Program-made: the position numbers and the translations under genes | In this document: positions 54,131-64,000 of the stretch, piece after piece | Numbering within the stretch: the stretch's first letter is position 1 | How the letters are laid out: each line of letters starts with the position of its first letter | Assembly: GCA_964291485.2 (NCBI GenBank) | Contig: OZ220224.1 | Span: forward strand, 744,001 to 808,000 | Reading direction: 5' to 3' | Source of the DNA: Kistimonas sp964291485 | GTDB taxonomy: Bacteria > Pseudomonadota > Gammaproteobacteria > Pseudomonadales > Endozoicomonadaceae | DNA: 64,000 bases | Notes under the pieces: model-generated | What the model was told of the DNA's origin: nothing | Database searches by the model: none | Seen by the model: the letters and a program-made list of their open reading frames with translations, nothing else

Positions 54131-57100
54131 ATGTCCCGCAAGATGCTGCTGCAGGCGCTTGAGCCCCGTGTTCTTCTTGATGCCGCTGGTCTGGTGACGG
54201 CGGCTGAAACCGCACAGCCCACGGGTGGCTTTGAGGCAGGGACAGAGAACAAGAACTCACAGGATCATACACCGGCAGCCTTTGCCGCTATTGCCGATAC
54301 GACAGTACCGGCCATCAGTGACAGTCAGGACTCTAAACGTAAAACCGTTGAAGATGCTGATACGCCGATCAGTATTGATGGCATCACCGTCAGTGACGCG
54401 AATAAAGAGGATGTCCTTACTCTGACCATTTCGGTGGCAGATAACAATGATCAGGCCAATCCCGGAGCGATTGAACAACTGCTGCAGTTTGGCAGTACTT
54501 CAGGCCTGACTGTTGTTGCTGAGAATGGCGTCTATACCCTGTCAGGCAGTGCGGATGCGATTAACTCGGCGCTATCTGGCTTGAGTGCCCAACCTGCTGA
54601 ACACTATAACGGAACGATCACGCTCACGTTTTCAGTGACCGATGCGGCTGGTAATGCCGGTGATGCCCATACGGTCGATATCGAAGTCACCGCTGTGAAT
54701 GATCAGCCGACGTTGTCTGATTCGATACAGATCCCGGTCAGTGAAGGCGGGTCACTGACATTTTCGGATGATGCATTGGGTCTGATTGACCCGGATATCA
54801 CCACCGGGAACCAGGTTGAAGAGCAGATGATCATCCGGATCGATCGTCTGCCCAGCAATGGAACGCTGACGTTGAATGGCAACCTCGTCGTTGCCGGTAC
54901 CACCTTTTCCTATGACCAACTTGATCAGCTGGTGTATACCCATGACGGCTCTGATGTGGCCGTGGGTGACACGGATGTGTTTACTGTCACGGTGAATGAC
55001 GGTGCCGGAGAATCGTCGTCTGCGAATGTAACGCTTAACCTGCAGCCAGTGAATCAACCCCCTGCTGTGAATCATCCGGGCGGTAGCATCTTTGAAGGGC
55101 AAAGTACTCATCTTGGATTAACACTGGTGGATCGTGAAAGCCAGCATGCTGATTTACCTGGCGATACGTTAGTAGAGATCACCGATATCTCGGATGGACT
55201 GACTGCGGAGGGGCGTCTGTTCCTGGACAACGATGGGGATGGCAAGTTCGGTGTTGGTGATGTTGAACTTGTATTGAACAGTACATTCTCTGCCGATCAG
55301 CTAAATCGCGTTGCGTTTGAACATAACGGGAATGAAACCGGACTGAGTGGTGCATTGGCATTTTCGATGTCATTGACGGACAGCGGCGGCGGTGAAGGCG
55401 CGGCAGGCAGCCTGACCGGTTCATCAACGGTCAATCTGGATATTACACCGGTCAATGATGATCCCGTGCTGGATATCAACAACGGCGCGACCGTGAATCC
55501 CGGTGGCTATGTGGTCATCACCAAGGATGATTTGTTAGTTACCGATGTGGATAGTATCGACAAACATCTTGTGTATACCCTGGAACAAATGCCGGAACAT
55601 GGCCTGTTGCAGGCTTATATAGACGGCGCTTGGCAAACACTGGATGTTGGCGCCCGCTTCACCCAGGAACAGATTAATAACAAACAGATCCTTTTCCTGT
55701 TGCCTTCGTCTGCTGCGGATGGCGCTACCGCTGATGGATTTGTTTTCAGTGTACGTGATTCCTCCCTGAGTCCATGGCCTGCTGCTGGCCAGGAAGGTGC
55801 CATTCGGGATGATGCCGGTGTTATTGCAACGGATCTTCGCTTTTCAATCACCATTAATCGTGATGATGATGGCTCGGACGGTGGTGTTGACCCGGGGGAT
55901 GAGGACGGTGTGATACCTCCGCCACCGCCGCCAGTAGACAGTGGCGGTTCCGGCGGTGACGGTGGTGGTAATGGTGGTGACGGTGGTGGTAATGGTGGTG
56001 ACAACGGGGGCAATGAAGGCGGTGACAACGGCGGCGGTAATAATGAACCGTTGCAGGAAGGTGGAACGGTTTCCATTGGTAGTGACGTCTTACAGACCAA
56101 TCCGGGCAGTGGTGACGGTGATAGAGTAATACCGCCGGATGAAATCGTTTATACCGTAACCAGTCTTCCACCAAACGGAGAACTGCAGCAGCTGGTTGAT
56201 GGTAACTGGGAGCCAATCAAGTTCTACGGCCAGTTCACGCAGGCAGATATTGATGCGGGTAATATTCGTTTTGAACATGATGGCGGTGAAGACCATGATA
56301 GTTCGTTTAGTTACTCTATCAGTGTTGGCGGTGAGAACCGCGTAGAGGGCACAGTATCGCTCTCTGCCAAACCGGTTAATGATATAACCGGCGCCACTGG
56401 CGGTAGTCTGGTTGTTGTCGAGAAAACGGACTCTACCGATGGTATCGTTGCGATCACGCCAGAGCAGATTGGCATGCGTGATCCGGATGGCAGTCTGGAT
56501 GATGTGGCCGGTGATGACGGGGAAGGTAACAAAGATACCCTCTGGTTTCAGATTAGTGACCTGCCGGACAATGGCAGCCTGCAATACTGGGATGGGGATA
56601 GTTGGGAAGCGGTACAGTCAGACCAGTGGTTCAGTCAGGAGATACTGTTAACGCCTGCGGATGGCAATGACAGTGGCTTACGGTATGTCCATGAAGGTGG
56701 CGATCAACCGTCCGATCTCTCCGATGGTTTCAGTTTCAAAGTAAGGGATGATCTTGCTGCACCCGGTTCCCCCTTTGATGTGCAAACCAACCTCTCTGAG
56801 CCTGCTGCTGACAATGTCAGTAATACGGCCGTTGTTGCGATTGCTATTGCCGCCTTCAATGATGCACCGTTGGTGCCGGGTGCTTCTGGTGATGCCCCCA
56901 TTCAGGGTAAGGATCAGTCCGGTAACGATGTCACCGCTGTCAATAATGGTTTAACCGCTGATAACGGTAACGCTGTTAATGAAGGAGGAATGGCTGTCAT
57001 TTCTGGCGATGATCTGAGAGCCATTGATTCAGATAATAATGCCATCCAGCGCCAGTACCTCATCACTGATAATGTTGATAACGGCACCCTATACCTTAAT

Positions 57101-60100
57101 GGCAAAGCCTTGGGGGTCGGCTCGACATTTACTCAGGCCGATATCGACAGTGGCCGATTGACGTATCAACATGATGGCTCAGAGAACCATAGCGATAGTT
57201 TCAGTTTCATTGTCAGCGATGGTGTAGCGGAAACACCGGTCTCCAGCTTTGCCATTGAGATTACACCCGCGAATGATACGGCCGAGATTCAGGCGCCGGA
57301 TCGAGTAGATGGCAGTGGCAATAGCACCATTGATCTTGGTAATGGCACGATCACTGTCGTGGATTCAGATCTTGCCGCGCTTTCACCGGGTGAGAAGGAT
57401 CAGCTGACGGTAATATTGGAGCTGACAGAAAAGGGCAGCAATGCGCTATATGGTGAAGGAAGCCTAACGCTGGGAGCAGGGTTTGCGTCCCTGATTGTTG
57501 GTGGCAGCAACCCGTCTTCGTCCATTACCCTTCGCGGCACCCAGGCAGACATCCAGGCTGCGCTCGACAGCCTGCAATTGGTACTGGAAGATACCGGCGA
57601 CGGTGCAGACAAGGATACAACGCTCGAGCTGAAGGTGTCGGTTGATGACCGTCGCTACGATGCACAGGGTGATCTGGTTGATCCGCAATCGGCCAATGGT
57701 GGCTCGTTTAACGAGAACGGTGAGGTCATTAATCAGGATAACAATGTCGTCAATAAGACGATTGAGATTCTGTTATCCACCACTAATGATGACCCCATAC
57801 TGACTGTGCCAGGTGATATTACTGTCAGCGAAGACCAGGTTCATGATTTCAGCGGCACTATTACCATCACGGATGCGGATGCCTTTGATAAGACCATTCG
57901 GGTCACAATGGATGTTCAAAATGGCACACTGACGTTGCCAGACGATGACCTTATCGTTGAGGGTGCGAACGGCAGTAGCAGCATAACCCTGGAAGGCAGC
58001 CAGCAAGCGATCAACGAGGCACTGGCCGCATTGGAATACCAGGGCAACACTGACTATCACGGTAGTGATACGTTGAAGGTCACGGTCAATGATCTGGGGA
58101 ATTCAGGCACAGGCGGAAGTGCTGATATCATCGAGCAGGTCGCGATTACGGTTACCCCAGTCAATGATGCCCCAATACTGAACGTGCCTGGAACGCAGGT
58201 ACTGGATCAGGGAACAGCCGTTGAATTCAGTCAGGACCATGGTAACCCGATTACAATTGCAGAGCCGAGCGACTCCCCCTATACCGATACTTTCACTGAC
58301 ATCATCGAAGTCACACTGTCTATTGATGATTCAGGCGCAGGCGCGAGCCTGATTCTTGGGGCGCTTACCGGTATTACCTTTAAAGATAATACCGCCGATG
58401 GTGATCTCAGGATGGTTATTGAGGGTTCAATTGCTGACATCAATCGAGCTCTCGAGGGTTTGACGTATACGGCTTCGAGCAGTGGTGAGCAAAATCAGAC
58501 GGTTAATCTGGATATTTCAGTCAATGATCTGAATAACGGACAAAATAACTTACTGGATCCCGTTACCGGTTCTATAGAGATCCAGGTCAGCAATGTGAAT
58601 AACCCACCTGAGATATCGGCTCCCGATCGTGTTGAGGTCAATGAAGATGGCAGCCTGGTTTTCGGTAGTGATCCTAAACCTACCATCAGCATTTCGGATG
58701 TAGATGCATTTGGTCGTGACATTGTTGTCACTATCACTGCAACCCATGGTCAATTGTCGCTTGCTGGTAATGACGGTGCTTCAGTCAAGACATCTGACAA
58801 CGCAGGTATCTATACACTTACGCTGACGGGAACCCAGGCCGAGATCAACCAGGCGCTTGATGGACTCAAATTCACACCGGATGCCAATTTTCATGGCGAT
58901 GCTGTCATAACCGTCAGCGTGAATGATCAGGGCAATACCGGTGTTGGTGTTGGAACAGACACCCATACTATAGATGTCACAATCAACCCGGTGAACGACC
59001 AGCCCGGTGCTGGAGGAACGGTATGGGCGCCTTCGGTGGCTGAAGATAATGGCAATCCTGCGGGAACCAAACTGTCAGATTTAGTCGATAAAAAATACAA
59101 CGATAATACCGATGATCAGCAAGGCAGTGGTGGCAATGATACGTCAACTGAACTCAGTTTTATTGCCATTATTGGCAACAAATCAAAGGCTGATCAGGGA
59201 ACCTGGCAGGTCAGTGATGGCGATGGCGGATGGATCGATATCCCATTGGAGCTGGGTAAGAATAAAGCGTTCATCGTTTCGGCTGACAGTATGATTCGGT
59301 TTTTACCAGCAGCCGATTTCCATGGTACGCCGGGACAGCTCAACGTCCTTCTGGCAGACAGTGATCCTCAGAACCTTTCCCAGATTGAAGCCAGCCAGAA
59401 CTCCGGCGACCTGAAAAAGGTGAATAACACGGATGAAACCAGTTCCTGGTCGAAGGTTTTCACCAAGATAAAAACAAAAGTCACAAACGTTAATGATAAT
59501 CCGGACGCGACAGGTGATGCTCTGTTGCCGTCCGTTGATGAAGGGGCTGATAACCCGACAGGCAATACCGTTGGAAATCTGTTTACTCCGGTTTATAGCG
59601 ATGCCATTGACGATCAAAGCAGCGTTAAAGGCGGCAAAGACGAGAGCTCTAGCCTGGGCGGAATAGCAATAACCGCGAACCCATCGAACGCATCAGAAGG
59701 TACCTGGCAGTACAACACCGGCAATGGCTGGCAGGATGTGCCAGCAGTATCTGACACTAATGCGTTGCTGTTATCGAATGATGCGCAGTTGCGCTTTGTC
59801 CCCGCCGACAATTTCAATGGTGAACCCCGTGGTCTCACCGTACGGTTGTCTGATACGCCGGTGACCAATGGCACTGGTGATATCTCGGGGAGTCTGGGCG
59901 ATACTGGGCAGTGGTCTGATACAACGACTCTGAAAACCACAGTCGAAGCGGTCAATGATACACCGATCCTCACTACCGGAGGCACGGTTGATTACACCGA
60001 AGGTTATGAGTATGGCACCCCGGTGAAACTCGCACCGGGTGGAAGTATCACTGATATTGAATTGACGGATAAAGGTGAAGACAACTTTGATAGCGCTACA

Positions 60101-63100
60101 TTAACCGTTCAGCGGGAAGGTGGCGCGAGTGCTTTTGATAAGTTCGGGTTTGATTTCACGGACACCAATTTGAGCCTTCAGGGCAACCTGATCATTGATG
60201 GCAATAACAATACGATTGCGACGATTACCAGCAATGCTGGTGGTTCCCTTTCCCTGACCTTCAGTGAGCATGCTGACAAGGCCAGTGCTGATACGGTGAT
60301 TCAAAGTATCACCTATTCGAACAACGATAATACGCCGGCTGCCGGTGAACAAAGTAACGTCAACATTGAATTTGCGTTCAATGACGGCAATGACCCGACG
60401 ACCCTCCCGCAGGGAACCGGCATCGGTGCGACCACTGCGCTGGTGACTGTGAGAGTCACGGGCACCAATGACAAGCCTACCGCGAATAATGATGCGGGCA
60501 GCACGAATGAAGAGTCTGACCTGACGGTATCTGCCATTGATGGTGTGTTGAAAAACGACACAGACCCGGATACCAGCGACTCACTCGAAGTCGATGGAAT
60601 TAGTGGAAAAGATGCTGAAGGGAAACCGGTCGACGTTGCGCCAGGAGAATCGGTTAAGGGAAGCAATGGCGGTTCGTTTGTTATTAATAAAGATGGCAGT
60701 TATACCTTCGAGCCGGGTGATGATTTCCAGTCACTGGCTAAAGGAGAGCAAACAACAACGTCCGTCACTTACAGTATTGATGATGGTAATGGCGGTACTG
60801 ATACTGCCACGCTCACTATCACCGTAACCGGCGTTAACGATGCCCCCGAGGCGGTTAACGATAGCAAGACGACCAATGAAGATACCCCAATCAATAGTAA
60901 TGCCGCGGATGGGGTACTGAAAAATGATACCGACCCGGACGGCAGCGATACTTTGACGGTGACGCAGGTTTCAGGTGAAGACGGCGATGGCAACGCGACC
61001 ACGGTTGCTGCAGGCAGCTCAGTCAAAGGCAATAACGGGGGCACATTTACCCTGAATGCTGATGGTAGCTACCGCTTTGAACCCGGGCAGGATTTCCAGT
61101 ACCTTGCGGTTGGTGAGTCAACCACGACCACTGTCACCTACGAGATCAGTGATGGCAATGGCGGTACTGATACTGCGACACTGACCATTACCGTGACCGG
61201 CACCAACGATGCACCGGATGCGGTGAATGACACCAATACGACCAGTGAAGATACCAATATCAACGTCGGTGCAGACCAGGGCGTTCTGGTAAACGACAAG
61301 GATACTGATACCTCAGACACGCTTGTCGTATCAGCCGTTGCCGGTAACGATGTCTCTGTGGGCAATGCGGTACAGGGGGACATGGGTGGCACATTTATCA
61401 TCAATGCCGATGGCAGTTACAGTTTCGACCCGGGTCAGGATTTCCAGCATCTGGCCGTGAATGAATTCCTGGATACCACCATTACCTATACCGTCAGCGA
61501 TGGTGAAGGCGGGACAGATACCGCAATCCTGACGATCAGGGTGACCGGTGCCAATGATTCACCGAAAGCGGTGAATGACGTGAATACCACTACTGAGGAT
61601 GCATCACTGAATGTGGGTGCGGATCAAGGGGTATTGGTTAACGACAGTGATACGGATACTTCGGATACTGTTACCGTCTCCGGTATTTCTGGAGAAGATG
61701 TTAAGGGGGGCGCGGTTACGGTTCCTGCGGGTAGTCCGGTAAAAGGGGATAACGGCGGTACGTTTGTTATCAATGCCGATGGCAGTTACAGCTTCGATCC
61801 CGGTCTTGACTTTCAGCAGTTGGCTGACGGTGAGACAGTGAAAACCACCGTTACCTATGAGATCAGTGATGGCCATGGTGGAACCGCTCAGGCTACGCTG
61901 GAAATCGCCGTAACCGGCCTGAACGACGGACCGGATGCGCTCAATGATGCCGGTTCCACAGACGAAGAGACAATCCTTGCCGTTGATAAAAACAATGGTG
62001 TCCTGACAAACGACAGGGATACCGATACCAGCGATACGCTTGAGGTTAACGGTGTTGCCGGTAAGGACGGGATGCTTGGGCAACCGGTCAAGGGAAGCAA
62101 CGGTGGTACCTTTGTCATCAATGCCGATGGCAGTTACAGCTTTGATCCTGGTCAGGATTTCCAGCATCTGGCCGTCAACGAAACCGCAACAACGACAGTC
62201 ACGTATCGAATCAGTGATGGAAAGGGGGCAACCGATACCGCGACCCTGACGATTACGGTCAATGGTGTGAATGATGCGCCGGAGGCGCAAAATAACAGCG
62301 GTGTTGTTACTGAAGATACGGCGACACAAAGCAAAGGCAATGTCATCACTGATGATGACGGCAGTGGTGTTGATACGGATATTGATGGTGATGACATCAC
62401 TGTTGAGCGCTTTGGTCAGGACGGCAACTCCGTCAATGCCGGTAGTGCAATACAGGGGCAGTTTGGGCAATTAACCCTCGATGCAAACGGTAACTACACC
62501 TACGACCTGGATAATGACAACGCACTTATTCAGGCGCTCTCCGTCAACGAAACCCTGACAGACACCTTCACCTACACCATTTCCGATGGTAATGGCGGCA
62601 CCGCGACAGCGGAACTGACTATTACAATACGTGGCACCAATGACGACATTCTGGCCACCGATAATACCGGCAGTGTGTCGGAAGACCGGACGACTACGGA
62701 TAGTGGCAATGTCATTACCGAGGATGACGGTTTTGGCGCCGATAGGGATCTGGATGGTGATGCGCTCTTTATCTCCGGCGTCAATGGCGATAACAGTGCG
62801 GTGGGTAGCGTTGTCCAGGGCGAATACGGACGGTTGATTATCAACAGTGACGGCAGCTATCGCTATGAACTTGATAACAGCAGTGCGGCTGTACAGGCAC
62901 TGACTACGAATCAAACTGCCAGCGACGTCTTTACCTATACGGTCACTGACCGTAATGGCAGCGCCTCGGTTGCCGAACTGGTGGTTACTATCCAGGGACT
63001 GGACGAACCGTATGTGCCTATTGATCCGGAGCCAGCCCCACCGGAGGAGCGGCCGGAATTCGACATTCCAGGACGCCCGGATGGCGAGATCCCGTCCATC

Positions 63101-63706
63101 AATCCCGGCCGTGACAGTACCCTGCTGGATTTCCTGGATGCCCGAATCAATCCGGTACGGCTGACCGTCCAGCTTCAGGATCAGGTGGTGACCGAGGGCG
63201 TTTATAACTTCTCACTCCCCGGTAATGCTTTTGAACATTCGGATCCGTCTCAGCTGATTCGTATGGAAGCCACGCTATCGGATGGTTCCCAGTTACCGGA
63301 CTACATTCGCTTCGATAACCAGAATGGCGCCTTTATGGTGAATGCCGATGCTGCGATCTCGCTGGGTATTGAAAGCCTGGATATACGGGTTGTTGGGCGC
63401 GACCTGATCGGTAATGAAGCCGGTGCCAGTTTCAATATTACATTTGTGGGCACTGTTATTGCTGCCAACCAGGTGGTTGATCAGTTGAATGAGCTCGAAG
63501 CACCGGCAGCAGGTAACGTTCAACCGGAAGAACCCGGAGCAGCGAATAGCGACGAGGCAGCGGCAGATCATGCCACTGAGGGCGGAGATGACCTGACGCT
63601 TAACTCGCCTGAAAGCCTTGGGGAACAGTTGGAACGGGCTGGAGCCCAGGGCTTTATTCAGTCCCGGGATAAGTTGATTTCAGACTTGCTAAAGCTTGGT
63701 GCGTGA
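54131..63706 (+). CDS. Giant LEPR-XLL cadherin-like surface protein 2, with seven VCBS repeats
   Basis: 3191 residues, paralogous to protein 1 over nearly the whole length. It starts MSRKMLLQALEPRVLLDAAG, with no Sec signal. Cadherin/CSPG-like domains appear in the same order (GGSLTFSDDALGLIDPDI; TFSYDQLDQLVYTHDGSDVA), then a proline and Gly/Asp linker near residues 595-640, and more domains. Seven VCBS repeats at 60461-63000 follow. The C-terminus (YNFSLPGNAFEHSDPSQLIR, LEAPAAGN and ending QSRDKLISDLLKLGA) matches protein 1. It has no cysteine on reading and no RTX repeat. It is followed 49 bases later by another OMF gene. A role as an extended adhesin is inferred. Confidence 0.92.
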   Translation: MSRKMLLQALEPRVLLDAAGLVTAAETAQPTGGFEAGTENKNSQDHTPAAFAAIADTTVPAISDSQDSKRKTVEDADTPISIDGITVSDANKEDVLTLTISVADNNDQANPGAIEQLLQFGSTSGLTVVAENGVYTLSGSADAINSALSGLSAQPAEHYNGTITLTFSVTDAAGNAGDAHTVDIEVTAVNDQPTLSDSIQIPVSEGGSLTFSDDALGLIDPDITTGNQVEEQMIIRIDRLPSNGTLTLNGNLVVAGTTFSYDQLDQLVYTHDGSDVAVGDTDVFTVTVNDGAGESSSANVTLNLQPVNQPPAVNHPGGSIFEGQSTHLGLTLVDRESQHADLPGDTLVEITDISDGLTAEGRLFLDNDGDGKFGVGDVELVLNSTFSADQLNRVAFEHNGNETGLSGALAFSMSLTDSGGGEGAAGSLTGSSTVNLDITPVNDDPVLDINNGATVNPGGYVVITKDDLLVTDVDSIDKHLVYTLEQMPEHGLLQAYIDGAWQTLDVGARFTQEQINNKQILFLLPSSAADGATADGFVFSVRDSSLSPWPAAGQEGAIRDDAGVIATDLRFSITINRDDDGSDGGVDPGDEDGVIPPPPPPVDSGGSGGDGGGNGGDGGGNGGDNGGNEGGDNGGGNNEPLQEGGTVSIGSDVLQTNPGSGDGDRVIPPDEIVYTVTSLPPNGELQQLVDGNWEPIKFYGQFTQADIDAGNIRFEHDGGEDHDSSFSYSISVGGENRVEGTVSLSAKPVNDITGATGGSLVVVEKTDSTDGIVAITPEQIGMRDPDGSLDDVAGDDGEGNKDTLWFQISDLPDNGSLQYWDGDSWEAVQSDQWFSQEILLTPADGNDSGLRYVHEGGDQPSDLSDGFSFKVRDDLAAPGSPFDVQTNLSEPAADNVSNTAVVAIAIAAFNDAPLVPGASGDAPIQGKDQSGNDVTAVNNGLTADNGNAVNEGGMAVISGDDLRAIDSDNNAIQRQYLITDNVDNGTLYLNGKALGVGSTFTQADIDSGRLTYQHDGSENHSDSFSFIVSDGVAETPVSSFAIEITPANDTAEIQAPDRVDGSGNSTIDLGNGTITVVDSDLAALSPGEKDQLTVILELTEKGSNALYGEGSLTLGAGFASLIVGGSNPSSSITLRGTQADIQAALDSLQLVLEDTGDGADKDTTLELKVSVDDRRYDAQGDLVDPQSANGGSFNENGEVINQDNNVVNKTIEILLSTTNDDPILTVPGDITVSEDQVHDFSGTITITDADAFDKTIRVTMDVQNGTLTLPDDDLIVEGANGSSSITLEGSQQAINEALAALEYQGNTDYHGSDTLKVTVNDLGNSGTGGSADIIEQVAITVTPVNDAPILNVPGTQVLDQGTAVEFSQDHGNPITIAEPSDSPYTDTFTDIIEVTLSIDDSGAGASLILGALTGITFKDNTADGDLRMVIEGSIADINRALEGLTYTASSSGEQNQTVNLDISVNDLNNGQNNLLDPVTGSIEIQVSNVNNPPEISAPDRVEVNEDGSLVFGSDPKPTISISDVDAFGRDIVVTITATHGQLSLAGNDGASVKTSDNAGIYTLTLTGTQAEINQALDGLKFTPDANFHGDAVITVSVNDQGNTGVGVGTDTHTIDVTINPVNDQPGAGGTVWAPSVAEDNGNPAGTKLSDLVDKKYNDNTDDQQGSGGNDTSTELSFIAIIGNKSKADQGTWQVSDGDGGWIDIPLELGKNKAFIVSADSMIRFLPAADFHGTPGQLNVLLADSDPQNLSQIEASQNSGDLKKVNNTDETSSWSKVFTKIKTKVTNVNDNPDATGDALLPSVDEGADNPTGNTVGNLFTPVYSDAIDDQSSVKGGKDESSSLGGIAITANPSNASEGTWQYNTGNGWQDVPAVSDTNALLLSNDAQLRFVPADNFNGEPRGLTVRLSDTPVTNGTGDISGSLGDTGQWSDTTTLKTTVEAVNDTPILTTGGTVDYTEGYEYGTPVKLAPGGSITDIELTDKGEDNFDSATLTVQREGGASAFDKFGFDFTDTNLSLQGNLIIDGNNNTIATITSNAGGSLSLTFSEHADKASADTVIQSITYSNNDNTPAAGEQSNVNIEFAFNDGNDPTTLPQGTGIGATTALVTVRVTGTNDKPTANNDAGSTNEESDLTVSAIDGVLKNDTDPDTSDSLEVDGISGKDAEGKPVDVAPGESVKGSNGGSFVINKDGSYTFEPGDDFQSLAKGEQTTTSVTYSIDDGNGGTDTATLTITVTGVNDAPEAVNDSKTTNEDTPINSNAADGVLKNDTDPDGSDTLTVTQVSGEDGDGNATTVAAGSSVKGNNGGTFTLNADGSYRFEPGQDFQYLAVGESTTTTVTYEISDGNGGTDTATLTITVTGTNDAPDAVNDTNTTSEDTNINVGADQGVLVNDKDTDTSDTLVVSAVAGNDVSVGNAVQGDMGGTFIINADGSYSFDPGQDFQHLAVNEFLDTTITYTVSDGEGGTDTAILTIRVTGANDSPKAVNDVNTTTEDASLNVGADQGVLVNDSDTDTSDTVTVSGISGEDVKGGAVTVPAGSPVKGDNGGTFVINADGSYSFDPGLDFQQLADGETVKTTVTYEISDGHGGTAQATLEIAVTGLNDGPDALNDAGSTDEETILAVDKNNGVLTNDRDTDTSDTLEVNGVAGKDGMLGQPVKGSNGGTFVINADGSYSFDPGQDFQHLAVNETATTTVTYRISDGKGATDTATLTITVNGVNDAPEAQNNSGVVTEDTATQSKGNVITDDDGSGVDTDIDGDDITVERFGQDGNSVNAGSAIQGQFGQLTLDANGNYTYDLDNDNALIQALSVNETLTDTFTYTISDGNGGTATAELTITIRGTNDDILATDNTGSVSEDRTTTDSGNVITEDDGFGADRDLDGDALFISGVNGDNSAVGSVVQGEYGRLIINSDGSYRYELDNSSAAVQALTTNQTASDVFTYTVTDRNGSASVAELVVTIQGLDEPYVPIDPEPAPPEERPEFDIPGRPDGEIPSINPGRDSTLLDFLDARINPVRLTVQLQDQVVTEGVYNFSLPGNAFEHSDPSQLIRMEATLSDGSQLPDYIRFDNQNGAFMVNADAAISLGIESLDIRVVGRDLIGNEAGASFNITFVGTVIAANQVVDQLNELEAPAAGNVQPEEPGAANSDEAAADHATEGGDDLTLNSPESLGEQLERAGAQGFIQSRDKLISDLLKLGA
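55958..56041 (+). repeat. Four 21-bp units coding Gly/Asp/Asn linker
   Basis: Units begin with GAC at 55958, 55979, 56000 and 56021. The first two are identical in the core GACGGTGGTGGTAATGGTGG. They encode seven-residue DGGGNGG-like units. Change by a unit would keep the reading frame, so length variation is possible. Confidence 0.85.
60461..63000 (+). repeat. Seven tandem VCBS repeats in adhesin 2
   Basis: Starts at 60461, 60830, 61199, 61547, 61916, 62264 and 62633, each with G-x-NDxP-type linker (last GTNDDI). Unit lengths are 369, 369, 348, 369, 348 and 369 bases, the last being about 367. Each holds GGTFVINADGSYSFDPGQDF or a similar line, then TxTVTYxISDGxGGTDTATL. The last two are of another subtype (GNVITDDDGSG). 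Confidence 0.9.
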
Positions 63707-63755
63707 GCAAGCAAAACATTGTCAGACACTAATTACATTAACAAATAGGCAATAC

Positions 63756-64000
63756 ATGGTTGTGGTAAAAAAGCTTGCGGGGGTAGTGCTTGGCACCAGC
63801 ATTCTGGCGGGGTGTGCCGTAACACCGGACCCGATCACCCAGGACCTGCGTTCACAAAAAGCGACGTCAGACAGTAACCTCATCTATGCCTCACAGGAGA
63901 ACCTGGATGAAGGCATGAGCATGACGGAAGCGATGGCTCGGGCGCTTAAATATAACCTGGATAACCGGGTGCAGTTGATGGAGCAGGCGCTGTCCCGGCG
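63756..64000 (+). CDS. TolC-like outer-membrane factor lipoprotein 2, partial
   Basis: The first 81 residues are in the window. They have a lipoprotein signal with Cys20 (SILAGC) and match OMF 1 in sequence and position: AVTPDPITQDLRSQKATSD, then MTEAMARALKYNLDNRVQLM. It follows adhesin 2 by 49 bases, repeating the adhesin-exporter order. Confidence 0.9.
   Translation, partial: MVVVKKLAGVVLGTSILAGCAVTPDPITQDLRSQKATSDSNLIYASQENLDEGMSMTEAMARALKYNLDNRVQLMEQALSR

Noticed and set aside
55850..56216. Minus-strand His-rich frame
   Set aside because: It is an artefact of GGT/GGC repeats read in reverse.
43476..63706. RTX adhesins with calcium-binding nonapeptides
   Set aside because: I looked for GGxGxDxLx repeats and saw none; Asp-rich lines belong to cadherin-like and VCBS domains.

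Overview
The window comes from a motile Gram-negative bacterium, most likely a marine gammaproteobacterium of the Oceanospirillales type. This is inferred from a lateral (Flag-2 type) flagellar cluster, a gammaproteobacterial RluA, lipoprotein TolC-like exporters and giant cadherin/VCBS surface proteins. Eukaryotic-like WD40 and mixed accessory genes would suit a host-associated relative of Endozoicomonas, but that is only a guess. No rRNA, tRNA or CRISPR array was seen.

Layout. (1) 1-4908: plus-strand flagellar genes flgI(partial)-flgJ-flgK-flgL, then flgM-flgN behind a candidate sigma-28 promoter. (2) 5374-7242: an autotransporter placed between the two flagellar operons. (3) 7509-15854: minus-strand motY, then lafK-fliE-fliF-fliG-fliH-fliI-fliJ, the gene order of lateral flagella, most junctions overlapping as ATGA. 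(4) 16076-24854: a central-carbon block, with a GntR/UTRA repressor divergent from eno, then inositol-3-phosphate synthase with an overlapping small HAD protein, gapA, pyk and pfkA. TGGTAT/ATACCA half-sites recur upstream of gntR/eno and gapA and may be the repressor's operators. (5) 24867-36473: an accessory stretch with a NadR-type nucleotidyltransferase, an IS3-family element, an octaheme cytochrome c, an SDR, an exported hypothetical protein, a saccharopine-dehydrogenase-like protein, an alkylglycerol-monooxygenase-like membrane protein, BrnQ and an AT-rich WD40 protein. (6) 36570-43304: rluA, an AbgA-like M20 amidohydrolase, a D-threonine-aldolase-family enzyme, a PNPOx-family oxidase, a diguanylate cyclase with a His-rich periplasmic loop, and a DUF938 methyltransferase. 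(7) 43476-64000: a duplicated cassette, [giant LEPR-XLL cadherin protein + TolC-like lipoprotein] twice, the second exporter cut by the window end.

The last region is the most striking. Two surface proteins of about 3000 residues share N- and C-terminal ends and repeat order but no visible RTX repeats. Each is followed by its own outer-membrane factor. The first has a nested tandem PA14 pair and seven cysteines; the second has a Gly/Asp-rich minisatellite, seven tandem VCBS repeats and no cysteine. The inner-membrane part of an exporter is not in the window.
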